The notes beneath the pieces were generated by a model. It did not search any database, was not told where the DNA came from, and was given only the letters and a program-made list of their open reading frames with translations. DNA of 64,000 nucleotides from Anthonomus grandis grandis. Its lineage: Eukaryota; Arthropoda; Insecta; Coleoptera; Curculionidae. The stretch is taken from NCBI RefSeq assembly GCF_022605725.1, contig NC_065547.1, positions 20,067,167 to 20,131,166 on the forward strand, written 5' to 3'. Below are positions 23,339-35,540 of the stretch, one piece after another. Both the position numbers and the translations under genes were made by a program. How positions within the stretch are numbered: position 1 is the stretch's first letter; every line of letters begins with the position of its first letter.

Positions 23339-23640
23339 GAAACACTTTTTAGACGTGTTTGTTTCTTATTACTTACCTTGAGCTTAAGCGTAATGATTAT
23401 ATTTATAATAGAAAATATATTCAATTTGGCAACTGCAAGTCCATATGTCAAAAGGTTGACAATGTGATTATCAATGGCAACGAGTTTTCATCATCAAATA
23501 TGCTAAAGTAGATCCCCTTTTTAACATAATTGAAAGAAATTAAATATTTTTTAGCGTTTTTTTCTCTTAATCTATTCTTTTTTAGAGTATTCTTTGTGGG
23601 TTCTAGTTGACTTTAGGAAAAAATCATAGTAATATCTGCC
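23339..23640 (+). repeat. Dispersed repeat C, right part of the split copy
   Basis: GTTTCTTATTACTTACCTTG onward aligns with 24950-25200 (GTTTCTCATTACTTACGTTG). It completes the copy that starts at 15090 and resumes at 21583. Confidence 0.65.
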
Positions 23641-24102
23641 TACGTTTCAAATAAACACGTTTTCGATAACTTTGTGTAAGGACTTCACAGCTTAATGGCG
23701 ATGACAGTGCACTTTGAGTTGGGCGGCCTGGGTTTGGGTTTCAACTATGTCAGTTTTATTTTTTGCAATTAAGCATTTTATAGTTTGGGAAAAGTCTGAA
23801 TTATATTTACCTTTTCTTGTAAGTAATTCCGTTATTTTCATGTAAAAAACAAGACACTGTTTAATGTTGAGATTTCGGTTTGAATTAAAAATGATATTTT
23901 ATGTAAAATTAACTCCAAAGAAAAATTATTTTTCATTTAAATAACAAAAACAAAATTTCCTTCCATCTTCCTGTTATGATTCTTTTTTATTGTCGTATTT
24001 GATGTTTGAAAGAACTCGTCCATTATCTCAAAGAGACCTACGTAACTAGAGAAAAAATAAACTGCAAGTCTCAGTCTCAAAATATCTTTTTATGTGTCAA
24101 TC

Positions 24103-24139
24103 AGGTTACATGTTTCGCTAATAAAGCATCATCAGACCT
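24103..24139 (-). ncRNA. Hammerhead-like ribozyme motif
   Basis: Minus strand, 5' to 3': AGGT (stem I), CTGATGA core (24135-24129), one unpaired T, stem II GCU/AGC with loop TTATT, GAAA (24116-24113), a two-pair stem III closed by AT (C-G next to A-U), A at the expected cleavage position, then ACCT pairing perfectly with AGGT. This is a minimal type I hammerhead. The one deviation is the extra T after CTGATGA. The motif at 49734-49775 has the same plan with compensating changes in all three stems. Confidence 0.5.
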
Positions 24140-24349
24140 ACAATAAATAGAAAAACACACGTAATTACAATAAAACCTTACACTAAAATAAAATCAAATT
24201 TTAAAATTAGTTAAAATTACCTTATAGCTAGATGACCTGCTAAGTACTGACAAATAAAATTTAAATCTGAGAATACTTACATATTTTATAATAAAAAACT
24301 ATAACATGGCACAAAAATTCAACAAAAAATATAAAAAGGAAAAACGTGA

Positions 24350-24424
24350 CTAGTGTAGTATTTGAACCCACGCTCTAAAGTTGAACAGTGAAACACCAGA
24401 CCGTTAACCACTCGGCTAGCCCTG
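24350..24424 (-). repeat. tRNA-derived (SINE-like) head
   Basis: Minus strand: an A box (TAGCCGAGTGGTTA) and, about 45 bp on, a B box-like GGTTCAAATAC, arranged as in a serine/leucine-type tRNA with a long variable arm. The acceptor and T stems pair poorly, so it is not a working tRNA gene. On the same strand, about 210 bp further on, is the hammerhead-like motif. Together they look like a SINE-type unit of roughly 320 bp. Confidence 0.55.
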
Positions 24425-24689
24425 CTTATGAATGTTAGAGTCAAAGGCCCATATGCGTATCGTGAGCAGAAACAGGAGGTTAGATAAGATTATTAAAGAT
24501 AAGTCCTGGCTCAAAGGTGAAGACATCATTAATACATGTCAAAATTGGACTCTTTTTGGCTTTGGTGATTTCCATTTTCTCCAAGAGACCAACTTCCTAC
24601 CCTTAGGGCACTTGTGAATAATGGAAACATTTACCGACACCACAGAAACTAAGTCAGCATTTGCTAACCATTTATTATCAACGGGTCAT
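24425..24689. other. Intronic stretch, nothing recognised
   Basis: An open frame of 61 codons (24432-24617) has no motif I know. Confidence 0.4.
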
Positions 24690-24829
24690 AGTTTTTCCGT
24701 CCTTGAAAATGTTTCCATTGTTCAAATGCATAAGCATTTAGCATCATTGCATCAGAGATGTTGGAAGCAAACAAACTGCACATAGTTCCACGGCAATGCC
24801 AATTTTAGCCTTTCAGTGTTCTAAGGTAT
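24690..24829 (-). repeat. Family B element, one end only
   Basis: Reads inward from CTTAGAACACTGAAAGGCTA on the minus strand, through the GGCATTGCCGTGGAACTATG block seen at 44735. The other end is missing. Confidence 0.6.
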
Positions 24830-25200
24830 GAATGTTTCAACTGGGTATTAGCTTGTGTACAAATAACTGTTAAAATAACTATTATAATGTAAAAACACTG
24901 CTATCATTGGCACATAGACTTAGATGTCTGCCGTATTGTAAGTTTGTTTCTCATTACTTACGTTGAGCGGAAGCGTAATAATTATATTTTATAGAAAATA
25001 TGCACAATTTAGCAACTGCGGCTGCATATGTTTCAAAAGTCTTACAACATAATTATCAATAACAGCAAGTTTCGATTATCAAATGGACTAGATTAAATTC
25101 CTATTTAGTCCTATGCGGATAATACTCAAACTTTTTTCTCTTAATCTATTCTTTTTAAAGTACTCTTTCTATTAAAAGTTTAAAATATTACAAAATCGGA
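24830..25200 (+). repeat. Dispersed repeat C, uninterrupted copy
   Basis: Serves as the reference for the split copy at 15090-23640. Non-coding; superfamily unknown. Confidence 0.65.
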
Positions 25201-25599
25201 GATAATTCGACAAGAACCTTTATTTATGGTTCTACTTACATTTAGTTTTTTTTTTCACCTATAATGTCTGATTTTTGGGCCCCAATTTAGATTTAGATTA
25301 TGTTCTTGTAAATTCATGTATTTTATATTTTCTAGAATGTGTCCTTGCTTTGACTGTCAGTATTTTCTTGAAATTATTGGTCTCCATCGGTAAAAAAATT
25401 TACGAAATTCTAAACATTTCTAAATTGTTCCATGGGATCACGAAAAGGGGTTACCTTTCGTAACTAAGTTTTAGTAACTTAGAGTGAATTAAACGACAGT
25501 CAAAGAGAGTCAGATTAGAGTTTTTGACAATTTCAATAAAGGTATGTTTTTGCCATAAAAGAGTATTCCTGGAGTGTAGGAATGTGTTCCTAAATTAAG

Positions 25600-28500
25600 T
25601 TTTAATTGGTGTCATAAGTAAATGATGTTTGGAAGCCCATTTTAGTGGATGCCTTGAACAAAATGTGAGGTCAATATGGAGAACGAGAAATTAATTAAGC
25701 TGCTCTTAAAGAAGTTTGACGAGCAGAAAGTATAACAAGAAGAACGAGACAAGAAACAAAGGGAAGAACAAAAAAAAACCGTAAACAGGGAAAAGATCAA
25801 GAAAAACGAGTCATGAAACTGGAAGATTTATTAAAGGCAATTAAATCCGACTTGAAGAAAGAAAATGAAGACCTGATTAGGATCATAAAAAATTACCCGA
25901 AGAGTGAAAATGAAGATCGAGACAGAAAACAAGAACACCTTATAAAAACCATGAAAGAAGACGATGGATGATTTTTAAAAAGTAGAGGACGAACGAGACA
26001 GAAAGGAAGATCTGGAGATGAAACAAAAACAATTAATGACTAACTTTGAAGAAACCATTAAAGAAGAATTTGTGCAAGTACTTAGAATATTGAAAGACTA
26101 GAATTAGCATTGCCATGGAACTATGGGCAAATATGAAGCATTTTCTTTAATAACATATGATAACATACTCTATAAAGAAACCAATATTCAAAGTAAAATG
26201 AATGCAAGTTACGTATATTTGAGAAAAAGGCAACATCGCAACGCCGCTTAATCGCATTGCTGATTTCACTGACACAAGAAATCTTTACCAGTGACGCCGT
26301 CAAATAATATTTGCATGATAAATATTTATTAATAATAATATATGCTTTAAATTATAAACACAATTACCGTTTATGAACTCTTTATGCGTTTTTTTCACGA
26401 ACTATATTAGAGGAAAAGTACCTATCTAAGTTTTTATGGAAAATAAATATTTTATAATTATTATAGATTTCTTAATAAGTTTTTAATATTCTACGTTTAT
26501 CATGATGTTTGTTCCTTGATATGGTGTTATGTTATGACAGTATCGGTATTTACTTGTGAAAAGATCGGCTTGAATAGCCTTTTTCCCATGGTGCGGCACA
26601 AACGGCAAATGTTTTTACCTTCGTAACAGTTCACAAAAACACTCAAATGCGTCCTTTTTCAACCAAAAACCACCGAATATAAACGCAAATCCGTTTGACG
26701 AGATGCCATCAGTTTTTGCTTGCGGTGTTGCCTTTTCAAATTTTTTAGAAGCGGTTTTAAGAATAAGATTGTTAATAATTTTGTTTTTGCTTGGAAAATG
26801 TTATTTTTGCGCTTAAAATAAGATGTACCTATTTCTTCTTTTTGAGAGGAGAAGCAAGCTACTGAATAAAAGAAAATAGAATATTTACTATTAATATAAT
26901 ACTTAATATAAGAAATATTAAGAATGGTGGCATCTGAGGATCAGCTCAATTTCGACGTACTGGTTAAAGATTAAATACAGTAAAGTCCATCTGCAACAAA
27001 TATACCAGGCCTAAAATCTGGCTTATCGCCTCAACAAGTTCCGGAAACAGATTTCTATAAATTGTTTTATTGATGGGTTTTAAGATCCAGATACTAACTA
27101 AGTTCCAAGGATCGGTCACCAAAAAGTATTTTGGAAGGAAGCAGCTTTCTATGCAACTAGAAGACCGACAGGGATAAGATAAATCCGAACTTCGGATCTT
27201 GAACACCGCCTGAAGAAGCTCGAGTCATATTTGGGTGGAAAACCTAAGAGACCATTCCGCTGTTGGAATTGTAAAAAGTAGGGGTTCACCTTAAACACCA
27301 ATGCCGTTGACTGTCCGAACGAACCAGGAAAATTTTAAAAGGTGCAAGCTAGCTGCACTCATAAAATTTGCTTGTGTGCTACCAAGCTCCACACATAAGA
27401 ATAAACCGACTGCTACGTCCTGGAGAGAGCTTGGTAGTACCGGGAAAAGTATGCGGCCGTGAGTATGAGATAGTGGTGGATACAGGATTGTAGAATTTTA
27501 CCACGACCAAATTTAATCCGGGAGTCAGCGAATGGAAAAAGTATCCCGATTATTGGATACATTAAGCAAAAGTCACCATTGGCTTAACAACATTCCAGCA
27601 TCAGTAGCAGAAATTATGGATGACGTTATATTAGAATTAGATGTTATGAATGCTCAGCAGTTTAAAATAGATGTTAAAGTTTAAAGTGGTATATAACCGC
27701 ATATAGATGACAAAAACTGAAGAGATCCTTATGCACCATCTATGAACATATTGGAAACGCCCGTGTCGCTAACTTATTTCAGAATATTAGCATCTCAGCT
27801 AACTCAGCGATGGTGCAGTGTCGAATTAACACTGGAGATAATGTTCTGATAAAACAAGCACCTCGAAGGATTCCCATAGCTAAACAAGGTGCAGTTTCCT
27901 CAATACTGCCAGAGATGAGGACACAAGCATTGATAAAACCATCGCGGAGAACTGGGACATCTGCAGTTGTATTACTAAAGAAAAAGGAATTGAGGACACC
28001 CTGGATACGCTATCAGGTTTACGTTTCACCCCACCTTTGAAAGACTTATGGAAACTATGTTATGTGGAATTACTTGGGAATCATGCTTGGTTTATCTAGA
28101 CGCCGTCGCCATAATGGGAAGAACATTTGAAGATCATTTAACGAATAGTCAAGCGTATTTGTTAATAAGGAGGCCTCCGAGAGGGCAACCTGATATTAGG
28201 TTCTAAAAAATTCGATTCCTCGGCCATGTTATATCAGGAAATGGTATGAATATTGATCCAGATAAAGTCGAAGCAATTGAGAATTAAACACGATTCACTG
28301 CCAAACACCAGTTAAGAAGCTTTCTAGGTCTTTGTACATATTACAGAAGATTTGTAAGAAGTTTCTCTAACCTTGCAAAATCTCTACATCAGCTCGCGGT
28401 GGACCAGATGGTATTTAGTTGTTCAGCATACTGCGAAAAAGCTTTTCAAGGGCTAAAAAGAGCAATTTTAACAATTTTCTCCAATTTTAACGTATCCTAT

Positions 28501-29540
28501 TCCTGAAAAAACTTTTATTTTGGATACAGATGAAATGTATATACATGATGAAAAACTGTTGGAATTGGAGCCGTCCTTTTACAAAAGTATAAAGATGGCG
28601 AGCAAGTGATAGCTTCTTTCAGTAAAACGCTATCCCAGAAAATATTGTGTGACGAGACAAGAGCTATTGGCAGCAGTAAAAGCGACTGAACATTTCCTTA
28701 AATATTTGTATGGTCAACTATTCATTCTTAGGACTGACCATGCTTCTCTGAAATGGCTGTTGCAATTCGAAAATCCTGAAATACTTAGGTTCAAAATAGC
28801 AACGTGGCTTTAACGGTTGCAAGAATATCACTTTACAATAGAAAATAGATAAAGCACCGGTATTTTTCGCCGATGGCCACCTTCTATGGAAATAAATCAA
28901 CGTTATGTTAAGGAATGGAAACAACACCCAGAGATATTACTTATCATCGTATTGGCTTTAACAATCCTGAAGAGTGGGACGCAGGTAATCCAGGATCAGT
29001 GTGATGATTCAATATTTGGCCTTATTTATAAACTAAAGTCTTCGTATATTTCAGGACCAGAATGGAACAATATTGCTAACAAATCGCCAGAACTAAAAGC
29101 TTAGTGGTTGGCACCCTTTTAACGAATTGCCATAGATGTGGCAGAACCTTTTCCTACTAGCAGCTCCGGAAATCGATATGCTCTTGTTGGTATGGATTAT
29201 TTTAGTAAGTGGTCCGAGGTTTATCCCATTCCAAAGCAAGAGGCAACCACAGTAAATGAAGTGCTATTCCAGAACTGGATATGCCGATTTACTATTCCCA
29301 GAGAGATACGTTCAGACCAGGAAAGGAACTCTGAGTGACGAATATTCCTACAAGTATGCCAGCTACTGGAAATCAATACGTCCGCCCACGGTCTGATGGA
29401 AAGATTGAAAGATTCGAACATTTGAAACCTATTTGAGACTAGTGATAAACCTTAAGCAAACCAACTGGTACCTATATACAACCTGTATACAAGCATTGGT
29501 TGTATACAGGTTGAATCTACCCCAAGAAGACCGGCTTAGC
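25600..29540 (+). pseudogene. Ty3/gypsy retrotransposon, heavily decayed
   Basis: A TGGTGTCATAAG sequence at about 25608 resembles a primer-binding site, so a 5' LTR may end near 25605; its start was not found. Then come: a Gag-like Lys/Glu-rich coiled region (ATG at 25676); a Cys/His zinc-knuckle remnant (about 27256-27320); a protease remnant (EYEIVVDTG, about 27460); an RT with YLDA in place of YLDD (about 28095) and KFDFLGHVISGNGMNIDPDK (about 28205-28265), FLGLCTYYRRFVRSFSNLAK (28320-28380); RNase H (LKYLYGQLFILRTDHASLKW, about 28700-28755); and an integrase core (NRYALVGMDYFSKWSEVYPI, 29170-29230). Dozens of stops and frameshifts. A family B copy is inserted at 26082. No 3' LTR seen. 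Confidence 0.8.
26082..26830 (+). repeat. Family B element inserted in the gypsy relic (right end missing)
   Basis: Left end TTAGAATATTGAAAGACTAG then TTAGCATTGCCATGGAACTA as at 44719. Inner sequence shares TTTTTTAGAAGCGGTTTTA (about 26738) with 36475 and 45043. It separates the gypsy Gag from the zinc-knuckle remnant. Confidence 0.6.
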
Positions 29541-29561
29541 CTGCTTTAAAATTCTTCACCT

Positions 29562-30640
29562 ACAGGGTGTACTATGTTGTACTTTTGCGTGGTATTTCCG
29601 TTATTTTTATCGTTAACGGGATGCGGTTTTCGCGAAAGTATGCTACTTTTCGTGAAACTAAAGATACTGTTAACAAAATAGTTCATAGCTCTCTTAGTTT
29701 TTAAGATACAGGTCATTTGTGAAAATGTTGCATTTTGGGACCTCTTCATATCTCCGTTACCCTCAACATAGACTAGTGGATACAACGATATGATAACACC
29801 AATGTTGTAAACAGATACAAATGTTTCTCTAAATATAGCACGGCATTCCAGAGTTATCCTATGTTGGAGTTATTCTAGTGACTCAGGTTTAGAGCTTCAG
29901 CTCTGCTTAAGCCTTAAGTTTAGGTGACCCGACAAAAACAGGTCAAGAGGTGTTAGGTCCAAGGATTTAGATGACCAGTCAGTAGGACTGCTTCTTCCAA
30001 TCCAGTGATAAGGGTAATGATTATCCAACCAGCTCCTAACAGGAACGACATAATGAGCAGGTGCTCCATCCTGTTAGAATTGTAGTAAGCCTTCTTCTAA
30101 ATATAAATTTCCGTCTGTGTCCCCCTGATTTTCTAATTCCCGCCGTATTAATTGTTCCATATTACTCTGTAGCATTTCAGCTGAAATATAACCATTTAAA
30201 TGTCGTGGTATAAATACTGGATACGTGTAGGTTCTCGTCATTCCAATAACAGATTTGCTTACTAACATGCCTATCTAAATGAAATGTACACTCATCACTG
30301 AAGCAAGTATTTTTAACTAGTCGAGGTTCTGCCGTAATTATATCTGTCATTATTTAAAAAAACTGGATTCTCCTGTCCGGGTCGTCATCATTAAGTTCTT
30401 ACTGTATTTGCAGTTTATAGGGATAAAACTTCAAAATTTACGTTCCTTTCTTATTGATTCATGAAGTAATCCAATTGCAACAGCTGCTTGACGAAAATAA
30501 AGTTGAGTTTATTGCGAACATACCCAGAATCTCAATTTGCGCTGTTTCGTCGACTAATCTTGATTCTTGATTGAAGATTTTAAAACTGCATCTCTCTGAT
30601 AAGCGTGATATAATATGCTTATTTTTGTGCCTGTTCGTTT
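29562..30640 (-). pseudogene. DD41D-type mariner relic, minus strand
   Basis: A TACAGGGTGTA end lies at about 29562-29572. Minus-strand translation of 30350-29900 gives FSDECTFHLDRHVSKQICYW (first aspartate), then ENLHVSSIYTTTF in another frame, QDGAPAHYVVPVRSWLDNHY (second) and WSSKSLDLTPLDLFLSGHL (third). Between the second and third aspartates there are 41 residues. Several frameshifts. The N-terminal part is not clear and the far end of the element was not found. Confidence 0.7.
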
Positions 30641-32199
30641 TATAGTAACTTTTTAAATTAAATTTTTCGTTCCCGATATTACGTTTTTAAATATTTTAAC
30701 CACCAATATTGGGTCTTCGGTTATTTCACAATTTTCTTTATTTAAGAAAATATTTCAATAATATTAAAATGTCTTAGTAATTTCAAAATGCTCCATCAAT
30801 TTTTATCAAGATTTATGCTCCATCAAGATTTATTTTTAATTACGATTAATTGCAATTCTATTTTCATTTCTGAATGGTTTGTATTTTGAGAAAATTTTTT
30901 TATATTACTCATCGTCACATCATAACCGCACTACAGCCTTAAAAAAATTGTTGATGACATTGTCACTGAAACGGAAAATATAGATACTCTTTTATAATCG
31001 CGATGTCTTCGTAATTTGTCTCATGAACATCTCTTTAGTTGCTTACTATACTTATGCATACATTTATTTTTTGTATTTATTTAGACAAATAATTTATCAG
31101 TACTACAAAATACTACTAGAAAATCCGTACTTTTTGACAAATAACATTTTGTAATATAATTATATATAAATACAGATTTCTGGCTGTATGGATGGCGAAA
31201 TACAATGACGGTGGTAATTCTGTCAAAATTCGATTTTTCTGGAAAATTCTTAAAATTAATAAAAATATTTAGTTCCTTGCCAGAACTCAATTTGTAAGTT
31301 TTCAAATATCTTAAAATTTAAAGCATAAAAGTTTATAGGGAGCTGATGTGGAGTACTCTCTTTGGAAAAGATAAACAAACAGGATGGGTTAATTAATATG
31401 AAAGAACAAGAGAGTAAAGTAGTAATCAAATTGTTTCAGAGGCTTGAGGGTAGTCAAAATGAAAGTGTTTTAATCAAAACAGCTCATTTTACCTGACAAA
31501 AAACAGTATATTTAGAGCTCTTTTTTTTTAAATATTCAATTTTTTTTCTTCAATTTCGCGGAAGCTTCTTCTCTCTCCGTTCTCTTTCGGAGCTTTTAGG
31601 TCTTTGGACTTTTTTGATAAAAAACGCCTCATTATTTGCTTTTGAAATGCTGTATAACTGTATATGCAGTGAAATTTTTGTGAACCATACTGACCAACAT
31701 ACATAACCAACTTTTTTTGATAGCAGTTTTATTTATTTTTAAGTCTGTTTTGTTATTTCTGTTTTTAAACATTTTTATAGTTATAATACATATTTCTAGT
31801 ATTGGTCTGTGGATTTGTAATTTTTTAGGATGCCTGTATACAAGATTTTGTCTTATGTAATTATAGCACATTTCCAATTTTAATAGTTTTTGGGATACTC
31901 GACTTATCACATTTTATTAATTTTCAGCGTGCCTGCACTCTATGAGAAAATCAAACCTTATCCATATGATCTTAACTATAGTTTTACATTATATGCTTAA
32001 ATTCCTAGCTATTCCGAGTATCAAAAAAATTCAATTTTCCGTTCTTAGCGACTCTTAGTTTTTACGAAGAAAAAAATTAATAAAGTATACCCTAACCATT
32101 ACAAAAATAAAGAGCCACAATAACAAAACACACAAATGAATACACATCATCCTATCCCCAACCTTAATTCACTTTCACAAAAATCTAACCTAGATGAAG
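30641..32199. other. Intronic stretch, nothing recognised
   Basis: 1.56 kb of AT-rich DNA. Two minus-strand open frames (31528-31910) are low-complexity and match nothing I know. Confidence 0.45.
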
Positions 32200-33790
32200 A
32201 GTTCTTTAAGTTTTGTTCTATTTTCGAAAATAAAGTTTTTACATAATTTTTTAAATGTTTTGAACCTATAAACACTCTTGATGTTGTTTGGATGGGATGT
32301 TGTTGTTGTTGGAATTAAAAATTTTTGGTGCAAGATAGTTTAAAGATCTCTTGTTCAAATTTGTTTTAATTTTTTGAGTAACTAAGTGTTTGTTTACGCA
32401 ATTTCTGGTATTATAAGAATGCATTACATAGTGGTTTTTTTCGTTATTTTTTTTTTAGTAAAGCAGCATACCTCTAATACATAGATTGATCGAACATCAA
32501 AAATATCGCTGGAGTATAACAGATTTATTGAGTAGAGCTTTTTTTTTCAAACACAAATTTTAAAATATAGTTCTGCACTACGTTTAAGGAATTTAAAGAG
32601 TTTTATATCATATCTGATAAGTGACTCCACCAAAGATATTAATAATTTTTGTATAAAATTTGCCTTAAGATATAAAATTTTCGTTATAGCTTTCGAATAT
32701 TCTTAGTTAGATTTAAAATATGTTCGCTCCATTTTAAATGCTTATCCACTGTAACACCCAAATATTTAGTAAAAGAGACCTCTTTAATTACATCTTCATG
32801 TTGAGTATCGTAACCTACATTTAAAGAATGGAATGTTGGGCGGTTTGCTTCAGTTAAAGAAAATGCAGTATAATGTGTTTTAGATATGTTGAGTGCATAA
32901 TTGTTGTTAATGCATATATTAGTGCATAATTGTGCTTCTCCTTACTTTATCCCAGTGTTATCTGAAAAAATAACTGCTGTGTCATCGGCATAAAATATTA
33001 CAAATCCGTTCACATTTTTTAGATCTGTTAGTGAATTAATATACAAAATGAAGAGTAATAGGCTCAGTACGGTTCCTTGAGGAATCCCAATCTTCACTTT
33101 CAGGGGATCAGTCAAAATATTTTCTATTTTTAAAAATTGTTGTCTACTTGTTAAATAGTTTCTCTATAAATTTAAGACCGTGCCCCTCATGCCGGAGCTG
33201 GACGACATATCAAGAAGCCCGTCATGGGGTACGGTATCAAAGGCCTTTGCCAGATCTAAGAATACCCCAATTCACTTTTTATTATCGTCGAGTGAATTTG
33301 TAATTAGTAAGCTGACAGAGGACGTCTGTAGTACTAGATCCACTAAGAAAACCATATTGGTGTTTGGATATTAAGTTTTTTTTCTTTAAACATGTTAATA
33401 ATCTGTCTTTAAGGCACTTTTCAAAGATTTTTGAAAAATTATTTATTACGCTAATAAGCTGATATTTGCCTTGTCTTCGGATTTAAAAATAGGCGAAACA
33501 ACTGAAGCTTTTAATTGTTCGGGGACACTACCTGTGGCAAAAGTTAAGCTAATAATGTGAACATTATTTCGATTACTTTGTTTTTATTAACTGGATTTAA
33601 AAATAATTAATCAACTACTCGAACAGCATCCTCCAATAACATATTTTGAAGCTTAATATTTCTGTACATATCTAAACCTACGGTAATGAAATATTCATTG
33701 CAATAATTTGCTAGTTCTCTGGGGTCATTAAAAAGGGCATTTCCGATCTTATTAAAAACCAGTGTCACTGTTATTGTTTATTCTGAGGTT
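32200..33790 (-). pseudogene. Jockey-like LINE reverse transcriptase, minus strand
   Basis: Reading leftward from 33760: DPRELANYCNEYFITVGLDM, then GVFLDLAKAFDTVPHDGLLD (about 33270-33210, first catalytic aspartate), KIGIPQGTVLSLLLFILYIN (about 33100-33040), VIFYADDTAVIFSDN (YADD at about 32990), EVSFTKYLGVTVDKHLKWSE (about 32790-32730) and a C-terminal tail (LNYLAPKIFNS, about 32330). Block order and spacing match a jockey/R1-type RT. Frameshifts and stops interrupt it in several places. The endonuclease domain is absent, so it is 5' truncated. Opposite in orientation to the host gene. Confidence 0.82.
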
Positions 33791-34394
33791 ATTGTTTGGT
33801 ATAATTAAAACTATGCCTGAGTGTAGTTTCAATATTCCACTTATACTAAATAAATTAAAATTAACCTATGTTATCCTAAGATAAGTGAATAATGAAGGTG
33901 TTCAATTAAGATTACCATTAATAATATGTATAGCGTGTGCTTCACAAAGAACATTTACAGCCGTCTTATATGCAACAGGTACAGGGCCATTCCTTATATT
34001 TTCCCACCCCTAAACTTTTTTCCACCACCCTGCATAAAAAAATGGTTAGTTATAGGGTTTGACATTTAGTTTTGCGAAATATATTGTAATATATGCAGCA
34101 TGTTGTAAAAATAATTTAAAAAAAAACAAAAGAAACATTTTCTAAATGGGACACACTGTACTTTTTTTTTTAATGATAGGTCTTATTCTTATTTCAAAAA
34201 TATGTGCATTATTAATATTTGTTTCAGCCGCGAAAATATAACTAACATTTTTTTAAATATTTTAGTTTAAAGTTCATGATCCGGTTGTCTAGCTTTTAAT
34301 TTGCATATTGTTGCAGTTGTTCTGTTGCTAAAATACTTAAAAATAGATAAAATTACAGTGAGAGAGAGTTTAAGAATTTCTTAGCTGTAACTTA
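33791..34394. other. Intronic stretch with a mariner-type end
   Basis: TAAATGGGACACACTGTAC at about 34144-34162 resembles the inner end of mariner-type elements. Nothing else recognised. Confidence 0.4.
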
Positions 34395-34666
34395 CAGTGG
34401 TGGCCAAAAGTATGGAAACTTTAAACTTTTTCAAAAAATGCAGAAAATATTGCAATGCGAAAACTCTCAAAAATATAAATAAACAGCTTATCAGCAAATA
34501 AAGAAATTCCAATGGAGGTAAAGCAAAATAATGTTATTTATTAGTTTTGATGAAAGAGGAGTTATTTCTATGTGGCCAAATGTATGGAAACCTTTAATAA
34601 AATCATAATAATTGTTTACTACAAGCTGTTTAACGGTACGATTTTGTTTGAGTGAAGACAGGCATC

Positions 34667-35517
34667 ATGCCTAAGTGTAAATACTTATCTAGTGATTTAA
34701 AAAGTAAAATAGTTAAACTATACCAGAAGGGTTATAAACAAATTGAAATAAGTAAAAATTTAAACATTTTAAAAGGCACTGTTTCAAAAATAATTAAAAA
34801 ATTTGAAGAGAGAGGAAATGTTTTGGTAGCCCACAAGCAAGGAAGACCAAGCAAGTTGTCCAAAAGGTCTAGGTAATGAAAAGAATATCGATGAACGACC
34901 CAAAGAAAACTTCTATAGATATTTCTGGAGAAATGAGTGAAATAGAGATTTCTGTGTCTACTCGCACGGTGAGAAGAAGGCTAAATGAAGTGGGGCTTTT
35001 TGGAAAGTTGCGGTAAAGAAATCACTAATATCAAAGAAAAATAGAAAGGATCGCTTGAAATTTGCACCAGATCATCTTACCTGGTCTCACCAAAGTTGGA
35101 ATACTGTATTGTTTAGTGACGAAAGGAAGTTTCAATTATTTGGGAGTGACGGGGTTCAATATTTTGGGAGACGTTATGTCCGGCGACCAGAAGGTACAAG
35201 GTACAGTCACAAATACCAAATGCCTACGGTAAAACATGGTGGTGGAAGCGTAATGGTGTGGGGTTGTTTCTCCCGATGAGGTGTTGGCCCCCTGGTTAAA
35301 ATTAATGGAATAATGGACCGTTTTCTATACAAAGACATATTGGAGAACAACATGTTGCCTTATGCTGAGGAGGAAATGCCATTGAGATGGTTGTTTCAGC
35401 AAGACAACGACCCTAAACACAAGTCCCAATTTGTGAAAAACTGGTTAAATGAACAGAGCATTGCTTTAATGGATTGGCCTTCACAGTCCCCAGATCTGAA
35501 TCCCATAATGGGGATTT
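34667..35517 (+). pseudogene. Tc1 transposase (DD34E type), broken
   Basis: ATG at 34667 begins MPKCKYLSSDLKSKIVKLY. A paired-like HTH follows (GTVSKIIKKFEERGN), then a frame change near 34876. The first catalytic aspartate is in VLFSDERKFQLFG (about 35105-35145), next to MPTVKHGGGSVMVWGCFSR, which ends in an in-frame stop at 35277-35279. The second is in WLFQQDNDPKHKSQFVKNWL (about 35390-35450), and SPDLNPI follows. The catalytic glutamate expected 34 residues after the second aspartate is gone: sequence homology stops at that codon, where a short perfect palindrome (35518-35540) begins. Confidence 0.88.
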
Positions 35518-35540
35518 GAGAGCCCCAAAATGGGGCTCTC
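35518..35540. repeat. Perfect 10 bp palindrome at the end of the Tc1 transposase
   Basis: GAGAGCCCCA, AAA, then TGGGGCTCTC. It begins where homology to Tc1 transposase stops, directly before the catalytic glutamate position. AATGGGG is also directly repeated at 35507 and 35529. Confidence 0.9.

Noticed and set aside
23676..23760. Possible second tRNA-like sequence on the + strand
   Set aside because: The B box-like GGTTTCAACTA is poor and no acceptable A box is present at the right spacing.
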